A DNA stretch of 64,000 nucleotides from Stichopus chloronotus. Its lineage: Eukaryota > Echinodermata > Holothuroidea > Aspidochirotida > Stichopodidae. A program made the translations under genes and the position numbers. Below, in pieces: positions 32,310 to 44,884 of the stretch. Numbering within the stretch: position 1 is the stretch's first letter; the number at the start of each line of letters is the position of its first letter. The notes beneath the pieces were generated by a model. That model had not been told where the DNA came from and did not search any database. It saw only the letters and a list, made by a program, of their open reading frames with translations. The stretch spans positions 25,968,769 through 26,032,768 of the forward strand of contig CM037836.1 in NCBI GenBank assembly GCA_021234535.1, given 5' to 3'.

Positions 32310-33797
32310 ATAGGTTTAAATTTTTGTCTATCAGGGCTGTCGATTAAGAAGCTACAGTAATGGTTAAATAACCCCCTTGAAATAAAATTGCAAGTAGTAA
32401 AATGTAATATTGTTAGATTGATGAACCTACTGAAAAAACTCGAGTTACATTGAAATTAGTATCTTTCAAAGCCTACGTAAGTTTTGATTTACGTCACGTG
32501 TTTGCCAACTCCCTTTGATAAATGTGAAATATCGGAATTGGCAGTTTGCCAGAGACATTCGCTCTGTCAGATGATCCGTTAGTGAAGCGAACAGCTAGCT
32601 TTCTTCACGTCAGTTATACAAGTTCATCATATCCCGCCACATCGGGCAGGGTTGCAAGCTGATAACTCCCCAAGCTCGTTCAACCATTTCTAGTCCCGTT
32701 TCCATGACTACCTATGATGACCTCATTGAATCTTATGTTTATCGCGACGGTTACGATGTATCTCTCATTTGCATATAACGAGTAACTGTTTTATCATTTC
32801 ATTGTTTGTAATTACCATTAAGCGGTGTTACGTATGCTCCAGTGCATGGTAGCTTGTAGGTGGTTTACAAGGAGACTGACGAGTTTAATGCATACGCCCT
32901 ACGGGTTCGTTGTGACGTAGTTGTGCGCACCGGCCAAAGGAAAAGGAAGCCTTTTGTGAACATATTCATTGTTAGATGAGTCAACACAAACTGGAGGGAC
33001 TATGTTTTTATGGAACAAAGGATTGTGGGTAGAGTGTATGAATACCAGTAGTAAATTGTGTTTGGCGAGTAACTATTTCAAGGTGTTTATTAAACCTACG
33101 CTAGAATAGGTCAAGGGTTCGGTTGGAATATTTGTGGTGCATGGGAGAAGTAGTTAAAAATCGCTTCCACAGATTATGTGGATGTACTGATAATGTCCAC
33201 AAATTAATTAGCTCTATATAATCATAAGGACTCATGGGAAAACTAGAACAGTTATATCTGATTCGGACTTTTGTTTTGAAACTTTTGTTTTAATTGTGCT
33301 AGTTTTAAACAAAACTTTTGTTTTAATTTTTTATTTGTTTTTAGACCTATCAGTTGACAGGGGGAAAGAGCGAGAAAACACCGTAGGTAACCCCTTACCC
33401 CTCCACAAAGTGGATAACCGTCATCTTATCAACTTCATTTTTTCGCTTTACTGATATCCTTCCAAGTTGCTCACTCACTTCCCATCTAGCTCCCTTGACT
33501 GCTCCCATGGTCTATGCCCACCTTCCCCTAGACTACCGTATCTTTTCTCCCTCGTCCAAGTTCACGTGCGGTACGTCTCCGGTGCCCTAACGGTCCTTCC
33601 AATGAAGTGCCCTCCAGTTTTCTTTCTTACTCACTTCACTCCTCCTTACCTTATATCCCATGCCCTCTATATCTCACAGGCTGACGTTAGTCTCTTTCCG
33701 ACCTACCCTCCTCTCTCTCTCATCCGGCCATCTCTCCTTACCCCTTCCCTCAGTTTCCTGAAGTACTCAGCTTTTCCCCGGCATTCCACAGACCCGT

Positions 33798-33862
33798 GAG
33801 ACTGGGAAAACATTGGGAAGCACTGGGAAAAATATGGGAAGGACAGGGAAAAATTTGGGAAG
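33798..33862 (+). repeat. TGGGAA short minisatellite
   Basis: Five to six units of the type CATTGGGAAGCA / CTGGGAAAAATA / TGGGAAGGA, 12-13 bp each. Confidence 0.75.
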
Positions 33863-36176
33863 TGAAGATAATGACCTTACCTCAGAGTATTATCAACATC
33901 AGTCCCCCTCCCCCTTAATAATAATAAATAAGTAAATGCAAAACCCCAACAGATACTAATGTCATATGTTGTTATAGCCTTTATTGGTATTAAGGTGTAA
34001 TTGCCAGTGCATGGGTGACAATTGGAATGATGTATGTGGAATTTTTAATATTTTTATAATTCACACTGCAACTCCCCATACGTAGTAGTTCCAATTGGAA
34101 GTTTGGAACATACAAATTATGATCTTTTCTCATTTAGTACTGCATGGTTATACCATACATTGTCGTGTAGGTATACTGAATGATGGACTATCGTTAACCA
34201 CTTTGGTCATATAGTAAGGTGGCAACCATCCACTCTGTTTTCTTAAATGGATGCAAAAGTGTTTAAATCAGAAAACTGCGGTGTTTGGACATGGAGATAA
34301 AAAGAATTGGTCTGGGTGACAGTCTTTAAGATTGCAATTTCACGAATAAAACGAGGATGGGGAACTAATTGATTTAGGCAGGGCTGGGCAAAGCGTGTAA
34401 GAAGGGTGGGAGAGGGGCAGCAGTGGGAGGGGTCACGTACAATTTAGTAACACTTGACACAGTATCGGAGTACCCAAGGTTTATCATTATATTAAACTGT
34501 TTATATGTTATTATTATCAATCGAGACTTATTCAATCGAGGTAACTCAGTGTATATGTTGCAATCGAGGTTCAGTAAACTCGAGGCTGTCTTTACAGGAG
34601 AGGGACATGTCGTGTAATTGGACCTTAAAAACATAAGAAGACAATATGGTCTACAGATTTCGTATCAGTTATACTGACTACAACATTTAAGAAGAAGTTC
34701 CTTTTGACAAAAGTATACTTCAAATTGTCAGCTAAATTTCGTTCTCAACCCAATGTCTTCAGTTTTAAGAGAGAATGTTTCTTCATTGAACTCTGAGAGT
34801 ACAGTCGTAGAGCTGCAGAGCTCCATGCATTGTAACATGTCGATGGTTTCATCATTGATGCAGAACTTCTCAGTCCCACTTAATTGAAGTTTCTGTTTGC
34901 ACTCATTTTAATACGAATGAGACGAGGGGTCTTGGTTTATTCAACAAATAGGGGACGGGACATTATTAAATTTTAAAAAGCTCAGACCATGGGGTTTTTA
35001 TTATTCCTATCAGAAGTTAAGCAGTTACTAGTGACGAACTGAAAGGTATCACAAACATATATTGCCCACAATTCTACGCGTTGATGCGTGTAGGCCTACC
35101 ATTGCGTTAGCTTTATGTGATGTATTGGCAGAGATACTGGCCAATTTCGCGCCTGTTTACTTCGACCAGCCCAAACTATAAGAACCTAACCCTCAGTCGG
35201 GTGTATCATATTTAGGAAAAGGTCTTCTTTATAGGCTAGGCCAATAGTGAACGGAACAGTTGATCATGAGGGCCGATTCAATCAGGTGAAGCGTATTATA
35301 TAATCAACATCACGCATAGATCAAGTCACGCAATGAAAGGCTATACGCATTTCCTCAAACAGACCTAACCTGGTAATTGGCTACGAATTTACTTATTGAG
35401 GAAAATTTTTTATTACTTTCAAACATTTATCCCTTTTCCCTGTCTGTACTAGCAAAATTATCTGTTTCTCGCTCATGTTTGGTCATCAGAATCACGTGCA
35501 AAGCTTTGTATTTAATATTGCCGTCTTATGTTTCCTGGCTACAAAAATATTGTCAACATATATGATCTATGCACGCATGGATTGGAAATAAGTGGCATCT
35601 CTCGCTAACCATCACCGAGTAAAAGGGTTTGAGGAGTCAACTCTAACGGCGATGACAAATCTCAGTTTTGCCCTACACCCTTTCTCTCTGGTCTTTTCTT
35701 CCACTTGAGCTCCGAATGATGAGGTGGCGCGCGCGAATGTCCAATGATTGAAGCTCATGCGCCTACAGTGAGCTCGCGTGACAGAATTTAATGTAGGGGA
35801 TTCTATTGTCAGCATGAATTATGTCCTTTTTAGTAAAAGTTATTTAATTCAGGAGAAAAAGAACTGACTAGCCTACTTAATTGAAAGTTGAGGAATATTA
35901 GAAAGTAAATGTCGGCAATATAAACACACAGTTATTATTTGCCACTGCAATACACCTTAATTCATCCAGGTATCGAGTTGCTACAACTTTTTGAGCAAAG
36001 TAAATGAATTACATAGCTCCCGGTACCTTTGCTGATCAGATTAATAGAAAAAACCTATGGTCTCATCACCCACACGCATTGAAAAACTGAAATGTAAAGA
36101 CGGATGACAGCTATCATACCCATAAGTGTATATGAGACTTCTATGATCTGCACGAAGAATGTTATTGTTACCAGAC

Positions 36177-36197
36177 CCCCCCCCCCCCCCCCCCCCC
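36177..36197. repeat. oligo-C tract
   Basis: An almost unbroken C run of about 20 bases. Confidence 0.95.
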
Positions 36198-36599
36198 TCC
36201 GCGCGATATAAACTGTGCAGTAGACGTTACGTTTTCTGAAATAATTTTGTAGCTATACCATATATTTGAAAAGCAATTATTGACGTTTACTTGTGTGAAT
36301 GGTCAGTTTATGGTTCAGTGCTTAGTTTACCCTTCATTCAGTGAAATTTGAGAAAATCATACTTTATATGCCTCAGAGGCATAATAAAAACTGTATCTGT
36401 CTTACCCCCTTGTTCCCCGTACCACCCTTCACTTTGCAACGTGGTGAGTCAAATGAAGAATGTCTCGGTCGCCAGGTGAATTGCCCACGTGACATGCCTT
36501 GCGGATGTCAGCGGGATAGTTGTTTACCAGTAAACAACTTGTTGTGTTTAACCCTGAATATGAGAGAGGGAAACCCCAGTAGTAAACAAATCATCGTAC

Positions 36600-36716
36600 C
36601 TAACCATTTTCACGGAAAACTCGTCCAACGGAGTCTCCAGTCAGCCGAAATTAGGTGACGGCTACTCGAGCAGCCATTTTGCTGGCGATTTGCTCCGGAA
36701 CAGAAGAGTAAAGGTA
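36600..36716 (+). promoter_or_regulatory. candidate p66/GATAD2 promoter and noncoding first exon
   Basis: The coding start at 60204 lies 27 nt inside an exon with a good acceptor, so at least one upstream noncoding exon is required. This stretch is CpG-containing, has a YY1-like CAGCCATTTTGC (36670-36681) and a possible exon end ...AACAGAAGAGTAAAG before GTATATTTG (36714-36715). CpG becomes sparse downstream. The placement is inference; the true start could be elsewhere between 19.4 and 60.1 kb. Confidence 0.3.
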
Positions 36717-38209
36717 TATTTGTGAAACTTACGTTTGGGAATCTCATTTGTTTCTTTGTTTCGTACGGTCCGACCTTTTGTTACATGGAGTGCGTAAACC
36801 AATCACCGCAGTCGCCGATCACGTAATTTGAATATCGGACTTGATTGAACACATGCCGTACACAAAACGTGTTTGGCAAGTTATGTTTGGTACTTTCCCT
36901 CGTATCAGTTTGTACGTTAGGATGTTATAGCTTAGGACTGTTGTAACCTAGGACAAGGGGTTAAATACGCCGGCAGTGGGAAAACAAAATGTTCAGATAC
37001 AGTGTGCAGGACTAGTTGAGTATTTACAGTTCACAAGTGACCCCAAATACATGGAGTAATGTTGGATTTAGTCATCAAGCGTAGCAGTACCTATGAAAAT
37101 AATTGTGTAAAATTGAAAAGTATAGTTGGGACCATGGTTTAACAACTTCCCCTAACTATAGTATGATGATAAGCCATACGAGCTAGGACCATACTACTAC
37201 TAGTGTAGCATTCTGATTTGCCGAATTGTATGTGATGTGGCTTGGTTTGACTTTGTGCATGAAACCTATTGTTTTGAACCAAGCATAGGCCCTCATGCGT
37301 TGGACAAGCTCATTTAAAAGTGCAAGAATTTGCTGCATGTGTCGCTTAGGCCATGGCATTCTTCTAGTTTCAAATGTGACGGATGCATCGTATCAAACAG
37401 TGAAGCATCACCAAACAACACAAAGTGTTTATTGCGTTTGGTAGAAATCAGAGGTTACAGTACAACTGCAGAATGCAATGTTCCTGTAACACAAGTTCAG
37501 TTATTCTTAACATAGCTACACCTCCATGTAGGCCCCTTGACCACCGCTGTGCAGATGTCACACCCTGAGATTTTTTGCGAAGCATTTAGTTGGGCTTAGT
37601 ATTCTAACGTCACTGTTCTGCAGTTGCTCTGTTGTTTAAAGGGAATCAAGAATCTGCATAAGCACTTTCCATTGACTTGGCTTTTTGCCGAAACAAATTT
37701 TTGTGAATAGAACAATTGGCACAAACAAGATAATTAGCCAATCAACAATTGGTTACTGTACGTTTAGGGTTAGGTGTTAAGTTTTTGTGAATAACTGAGG
37801 TAATGCAGTAAGCCGTTTTGCAATCTCGATTCATGCTGGGGACTGTTGGATGCAAGTGAAATAAACAATCTGTGCTCACCATACACAGGGTAAAAATACA
37901 CTTGAGACAGACAACACAATTTAAAAAAGGTGTTTAATGTGCCGTTCAAGACACCGTTGTAAGTGTTTGTATGAACCCTCTGGATAGTAGGAGTTGGTCT
38001 AGATAAGAATTTGAATATTCTGAAGAAAGCCCAGTCTTTTGGCATGTGTAATACTAGGCACAAGAGGGTGTTTGTTCATCTGATTTTGCTTGTACTGTAA
38101 TTAGCCCGCTGTTCGGAAATAGTTTCAGCCTTTTCCATCACACCTACCCATGATAGGCATGTGCTTTTTTTGCTTTGACAAAATATGTGTTATTCCTAGA
38201 TAATCACTG

Positions 38210-38436
38210 CAGGGTTTCCCCTGGTACTTAATTGTGGAGGCAGCCACCTCGCAACTTTTTAAGACCACCTCGCCAAAAATACCGTAATTACCGCCTCACA
38301 CGTTTATATCATGGTAAAAATCCTAGAATAACCCATTCTTGAAGAACCGTAACATGGACTTGAACCCAAAAATTCATGGCGGCATCAGGTAATTCGCCCT
38401 CACTGCCTCATAATCCCCAAAACACGGAAAACCCTG
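38210..38436. mobile_element. 227-bp CAGGG-ended MITE
   Basis: The ends are CAGGGTTTCC on the left and GGAAAACCCTG on the right, forming near-perfect inverted repeats. CACTG is duplicated outside (38205-38209 and 38437-38441). The inside has several CpGs, unlike its surroundings. CAGGG termini are typical of hAT-related elements, but the 5-bp duplication is shorter than the usual 8 bp, so the superfamily is uncertain. Confidence 0.65.
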
Positions 38437-41400
38437 CACTGATTTAATTCATGGTGGAAGATATAAAGGCAAAATTACTCTCATACTCTGTATATAGCTA
38501 ACAGTTAGAGATACTTTGAGAAATATTGGGATAATCTGCATGTAAGAATTAAGTTGTTTAATTCCCTTTGACTTTTGCTTTTTTGTAGTAGTCCTAAAGT
38601 TACATGCCACAGTTTAAATGAAATGATCCACTGAGTAGGTTACATTGAAACAAAGCAGATTATTTCCTGTCATCTAAACATACCATTATAGCCCTGGAAC
38701 ATGGTGTGTGCTTTGTTATACTCCATTTCTCAAACCTCCCACTAACGTTTATTTTCCCCTTATTAAGCTGACCAGCGGAAAATATGCAGTAATTGAGCCA
38801 ATATGCTTAGACTTTGGCGAAAGAAGGTATAATGCCTTTACATTGGGAATGTACCGAAACAAATAACAGTCATTTTAACCAGGTATCTAGGTGTCTAATC
38901 TTTTCTGAGCTGTTGTCTGGACAGGTGGTGGCCATTTTCCTCCAATGCCTTTTGGGAAGATTCTTCTGTTACTAAGAGCATGAGCCACTGTGGCATACCT
39001 CCCAAAACTGAGTTTCACAATTCACATCTTACCAATTGATGCAAACCTACAGTAAGATTATGACAACATTTGCAGACAAATTTGCCAAGCTTCTGAAGTT
39101 GTTTTCAGGGTTTAATTTTTGAATACCAGTGGTTTGTTTCATTGCAAAACTACTCTATCCTTGTCCTGTTCCTTGCTCAGCACAGTACGAATTGTGTGTA
39201 CGCAATACACAAAGGCAACAAGAATGTGTGTACACTACATAGTTGGTGCTGATGCCCAACAATTACGTCACGTGGCAGCGATGCTCACTATTGCAGTGAC
39301 CATAGTTTTTCATTTTTTGATCAACAAGCAGTATACAAGACACGCTTTTTTTTTAGTATTTCTAAAAGTTGCAATCTTTTTATTCTTTAGTGATAATTGA
39401 TAGATCTACAAAAGTCTGTCTAGTAAGTTGAATTTCACAGTATCGTTCCTGCAGCACTTAAAAACCAATTGCGTACCAAATTTGTCTGTTATCTATTAGT
39501 GAGACTTACTTCAAGACTTACCTGTGCCTAACTCAGTGCGTTAAACTTGCTACATAAACCTTGACATGAGCTGATCAATTATCCGGTTGCAGGTGAAACC
39601 TGAATGTGGTTTGTAATGTTAAATTGAAAATGTGCATCATTGTGTAGTGAAAAAATCACATTTATATTGCATTCATAGAGTATGCTGTACCAGGTTGTAA
39701 TGTAAATTACTGCAAGTGTGTCAGAGGTGAGGGACTGTGAGATTAGTTCATTGTGTGTGCATACTGTCAATGGCAAATGAACCAATATTAGCGACTGTAA
39801 ATCAGGATAGTACACTACTTAGTTAAATGTGCTCATTGTGCAAGTTGCATATTTTGTCCAAGAAAAGGAAAAGATGTCATTCCAACAAAACTCAACCATT
39901 GTAGACTTGCAATTGCCACAGTTACGAGTGGCAAGGCTTCCACTTGTAGAATACCGACAAACCTGTTTTAGTATCACTACATAGTACTTAACCTATACAT
40001 CTAGACCAATGATAGACCAACACTAATTTAGGTTGCATAACATTTTGAGTATATATTGACCTATATATTGACCTAAGTTACCAAAGGCACAATGACTTTG
40101 CAAAATTTCATTGTTTTCTTGCTACATACCCTAATTGCATATGATGACTATGAGTGTTATGTATACATGTGCATTGGCACCATAGGACTACTCCTGAACA
40201 ATCAAAATAACATGCACAGTCAGAACTGAGTGACCCTGATCTTCATCGCCTGATGGCATTAGTTAGGTATTTCTGAAGTCTCAACAAACAATACATGATG
40301 ATTATACTGTATGATGCCCAAGTCCATGAACAACAATTTAAAAGGAAACAAAAAAAATTTACTAAATGTTTTCTGTACAGTGAATGAGTTACCCTTAGTG
40401 AGTATAATGCACTAACTGTTCTTGTAGGGTTAACGTACTGGTCTTAGTCAAATATCAGCAGGTCATAAACCAAACTGCTAGCACACAATGTAAACATGAA
40501 GCAAGTGCAAGTAAATGTTTTATATATTTCAGAGTTGCAGTCTACATTATGACACAAATGTGGTCAAGATGGCAAGACTCAGGATGTACTGTAATTGTAT
40601 GTAGTCATGTAACAAACTGTAATTGTTCACTGTAATAACCCCCATCACTTATGGCCACCTTGTGTTTGTATTATGCAGTACTGTAGTTATTCTTGGAGCC
40701 TCTTTTATTGACATGAAGTTTGTCCCTTAAAGTTTTAACTCATCACTAAAAGCATCTTGAACATGATACCTTTCTGGTGTAAAGCCAACGAAAATATTGG
40801 TTCATGCAATTTGTAAGAAAGCACTTGTCAGTTTTATAATTGTACAGTACTGTATATGTATGGCAGCTTCCTAAAGTTACTGGTAATCTTCACTTTATCA
40901 GATGGAACTAACAAAATGAGCCTTTCTGCTTTGCCATTTACAAATGCTTATAGCCACCAGTAGCCCACCAGTTGTGGGAAAGCAGCACTTCGTAGAGGCC
41001 CCCCATATCGTTACTTTCTGATTTCAGTATAGTTCTCAAAAAGTTAGCAATCTTACTGTAACTTCTTCCTTTTACAGAGTCACTGATTTGACATGTTCAA
41101 AAACAAAAGGCAATGTTCAAAAAAAAGGCAGTGAAGTTATGAACACCACTCTTGGAGAGTATAGGCTATAGTACACACCTACAGAAACTGTAAGTCTCGT
41201 GTTATTTGATGTTCTTTACATCAATGTTTACGAGAAATTACCAGTGAGGCAGTGCCAACGTAATTATGTCTTTACAATTAATGTTGTCAGTGAAATTAAC
41301 CATTGACAGCAGCAACCATCGCCAGATCCTTCAAGTAGATTTTGATTCAACGTTTTCAGGCAGCTGCTGTGTAATGAATGACAAGTAAATAACCTTGATG

Positions 41401-42743
41401 AATGGGCTATGAACATTTCAAATGTTTTAGTGTTGTTGTGATATGAAATCTCCACAAACGATATCAGGAGCACTTTTCACTTAATTGCCAAACAGTTTCA
41501 TTGTTATAAAATGAAACCAAAGCACACAAGAATGGTAAAGATACTGCGTGGATTGGGTACAGAAGTCACATTGTACATGCAGCCTGAGTCAACCTTAATT
41601 CTGACATGACACTTTAATTTTCAATAAGTGAAACTAGTTCATTTAAGTTTTATACATTCTTCAGATATGATTTCTTGTTTCCTTAGGTCTGATCAAAATC
41701 TTTTCTAGAAACTTATTTTTCCTCAAGTGTACTAATGATATCATTTGGGTCATTTCACCCGGAGTAATGTTTCATAACAATATATTTGCCAATATCAAAA
41801 TATGGCAGCAACACAAAAATGTGTGCATTACATACAAAAATGGTGTTTAATTTTGAATTACAGTAATGTAGCAAAGTGATTATTGCAAAGCATTATTTGA
41901 AGGATCTGATAGTCTCTTAGAGAAATTAAAACCAATTCAAACTAGTCTTTGCACAGACTGGCCGAAAATCTGGGTACCCGCCTGCCACTTTATATACTTT
42001 GTGGGGTTCGTTTCCTCCAGCCGATTCCAAAAATGTAGCACTTAAAAGGTGTTACCACATGCCTAGGTGCACATGCTTCACAAGAAAAGAGAGTCGTAGA
42101 CATGTGCGTTGGGTCTTATAGACCTGCTCTGCCATACCATGCTCTCAAATAGTAGTCTGAAACACATGCCAATCATTGTTTCATAGTAGCACGTTGAGAA
42201 GATTGTCATCTGCAATTGGCTGTTCACGTCCTGCTCAAACAGGACTGCAAGCAACCACACAGATGTTCGCTGGTGTTCCGGTTGCTTAGACTACTAGATG
42301 TAAGAAGAACCTGTGGGTAATGTTTCCTCCAACAATTGGAAAGAAAACCTCATTGATTGTAACTGTGCATTTTATATGTTAACTTGAAGTATGGTAGCTG
42401 TGTAAAATGCTATCAGTACTGTGCAGTGTACCTTGCTCACATCTTCAAACTGCTATTTCCATGGTAATGTGTACATCATCTTTCTCAGTAGAAAAAAGTA
42501 AAAATGAAGTGGTGTTTTTAAGATAAATATTGTGTGGAAATGTAGAAAGTCACTAAGCCAGTTGTACAGAGAAGAAATGCTGCTGTAACTTAACTATTGT
42601 ACATTCAGACCAATGAACACAACCTTTGTTGCTGAATGGCTACGGCTTTTGTTGGGCTTTGGTTTTCAGGGTATCTGTCCAGTACTCAACTGGTCCCGAT
42701 ATCCAGCACTCGATTCCCGATTTTTAGACCTCTGTAAACCATG

Positions 42744-43041
42744 ACCGGACAACTTTCGCCTGTACAATTCCCACCCATACAATTCCCCTCCCCTCAGAAA
42801 CCTCCCCCAAAGAATTCCCACTCGGACAATTTTTTGACCCGGAGAATACCCATTTGGAAATTCCCTTTCCCCTAACAGGTACTTCTTGAAAAGGGTAAGG
42901 TTTAAGTTAAGAGTGGGTGGTTATTGTCCAAGGGGAATTGTCCTAGTTGCAAATTGTCCTGGTGGTGATTGTCCAAGCGGAAGTTGTGCAGGTGGGATTT
43001 GTCCATTGGAAATTGTCGGGGACAATTGTCAGGAGGGGGAA
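42744..43041. repeat. cruciform-like array of GGACAATTCCC units in opposite orientations
   Basis: The left half (to about 42870) carries degenerate CGGACAATTCCCAC-type units. The right half (from about 42920) carries the reverse complement, AATTGTCCNNGG-type units such as TTATTGTCCAAGGGG, AATTGTCCTAG, AAATTGTCCTGG and GATTGTCCAAGCGG. The centre is at about 42880-42915. The Cys-Pro-Gly-rich frame through it is just the repeat translated. Confidence 0.8.
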
Positions 43042-43894
43042 GCTGACCGAGAACTTCGTAAACACTAGGTATGAAAACTAGGAAAGTTGAAAGACAACAT
43101 TGGAAGAACTTGATGTGGAAGTAAGAATTTTACAAAGATCTGCTCAACTGATAACATGGTATTGAATTGTAGAACTTGTACTGTATTTTTTTTTTCTTCT
43201 TTAAGTGCGGGAGGTTTTCATGGCTTCCATATACAGTATAGAGCTGTAGATTAGTGAATTCATGCTATCATGTCATTGATTCTGTGTCTCTAATTGGATG
43301 TGTGCACTGTACAGTTTCAACCTCTCTGTGTAATGACTCACACCCTTGTGTGTAGTTGCCTTGGGAAGAGGATCTGGGCATGATCCTCATGTAAATATGC
43401 ATCTGGATCAACTCATTAGAACTCTTTTAAAAGTGATCATCTGGTACTGTATATGCCAATCTTAGTATTAAGTGCTGGTTGTGTACTGTCTACTCCCATT
43501 TTGTGTCTGTTTCTTATGATGATGGAGTTACAGCCAGAATACTTTTGTCTTTGTTCATTAAAACATTGCTACTAGCATTCAGAACATTTCACTGTGACCA
43601 GAGTTTATGCTACTTTCAGCATCCAATTGCCTTGAATGAATTCAATATAGTGTCAGGTGCTGTAGGTACAGTAAGCTAGTATATTATGTGGAACTTCACA
43701 ACTGACATACATTGCATCTTGTGAAAGGTTACTGTACTATACAATTTCAATGCTTGCTGACACATAAAAACTGTATTTTGAATGGGAAATTGAACAGCTT
43801 CATCATTATTATCCATTTGAAACTTTGCTGTACTTTGATATACATTCATTTCAAGACTAACCCATTTGCTGTAAGAATTTCCCACCAATTTTTG

Positions 43895-44140
43895 GTTCCT
43901 TGCATCAGCAAAGGAACCTATGCAGTCAGGTTGGCATGTGTTTGTGTGTGTATGTGTGTGTGCATCTTTGACACTTGAGTAGGTACGCTCTAACTCAATT
44001 GGGGAAAGTCAGATGAAAGTCAAACTTGGTATGTAGGTTTGCCATGTTGAGAAGGTGTGCCCTATCGTTTTTGGTGGTGGAGGTCAAAGGTCATCTGGGG
44101 GAACTGGGGGCAAAAGTCTGAAAACCTTGTTATGCTATGG
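43895..44140 (+). repeat. interspersed repeat related to the MAU2 intron 15 tandem array
   Basis: Starts CCTTGCATCAGCAAAGGAAC, passes a GTGTGTATGTGTGTG microsatellite and TACGCTCTAACTCAATTGGG. It then has GTCAAACTTGGTATGTAGGT, CCCTATCGTTTTTGG and GGAGGTCAAAGGTCATCTGG. The last phrases match units at 17.3-18.1 kb, so this is probably the full unit from which that array grew. Confidence 0.7.
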
Positions 44141-44378
44141 ATGCTGACATTTTTCATCAGTCCCCTCCAGTGAATCATGGAAGTGCTGCTCGAGGTAGCA
44201 GTTTTATGATCAAATGAAGAAGCAGCAGTGCTTTTGGAAGTACTGTAGGTGGTCACACTAGACAAATTTTGGCTAGATCAGTTTATGACCTCCTGCTCCA
44301 TTTCTGATGTGTGCATTGATGTACATGGCTTTTCATTAGTGAGATGGGCAAGACACAATAAAAGGAAGTAAGTCAGTC

Positions 44379-44884
44379 GGACTTAAAAGGGGCTTAGATG
44401 TGATAAGAAATTGCAATTTGCAAAACCCCTTCTCTAGGGCGTTAAATGAAAGATTCACAGCTGTTGTGCTTTGTAAAATGAAAGGGTTTTGTTTTGGAAG
44501 CTTGTACTGTACTGTATTTTCTTCTTTACCAATATTGATCACTTACAGGACTTAACAAGTTACTAGTTGGGTAGCAAAAATTTGGGACCTGGTACCAGTT
44601 CACATTACCAAGTTGGGCCACGGGTACCTGAATCTCTGGAAATGGGACTAGCCTTACTCTGAATTTAGGCCAAGCCCAACCATGAATGTATGAAAGCACA
44701 AACTGGATGCTTAGTAGCCTATACTTAAGTCAGTTGGTGTTCTTACTAGTGGAAATTAGACTCTATGAGTTTGGTGGACTTAAAGGGGGCTTAGATGTGA
44801 TAAGCCTTATTGCAATTTGCAAAACCCCTTCTTTAGCGCTTTAAATGAAAGATTCACAGCTGTTGTGCTTTGTAAAATGAATGA
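44379..44884 (+). repeat. repeat family R44, one full and one partial tandem unit
   Basis: GGACTTAAAAGGGGCTTAGATG at 44379 recurs at 44776, with the following ~105 bp conserved through TTCACAGCTGTTGTGCTTTG. The rest of unit 1 (from about 44485 to 44736, starting GGGTTTTGTTTTGGAAGC) recurs at 46889, where it is split by the hAT insertion. Confidence 0.85.

Larger units (their letters stand above)
25601..36400. other. intergenic DNA between MAU2 and the p66 gene, part 2
   Basis: Visibly richer in CpG than the flanking gene bodies and dense in repeats. It holds six further fragments of the GCGCCACCATC family, the palindrome-array element at 28647-29097, a 184-bp-spaced duplication at 31086-31424, a TGGGAA minisatellite at 33798, and poly-C at 36177-36197. 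One small minus-strand ORF at 32016-32309 is annotated separately. No multi-exon gene was recognised. Confidence 0.6.

Noticed and set aside
35612..35815. CpG-rich minus-strand frame of 67 codons as a possible gene start
   Set aside because: No downstream exon or recognisable protein; the evidence did not reach that for the 32-kb ORF.
42886..43068. Cys-Pro-Gly-rich 60-residue frame resembling a secreted peptide
   Set aside because: The periodicity comes entirely from the repeated AATTGTCC unit; there is no signal peptide and no splice context.
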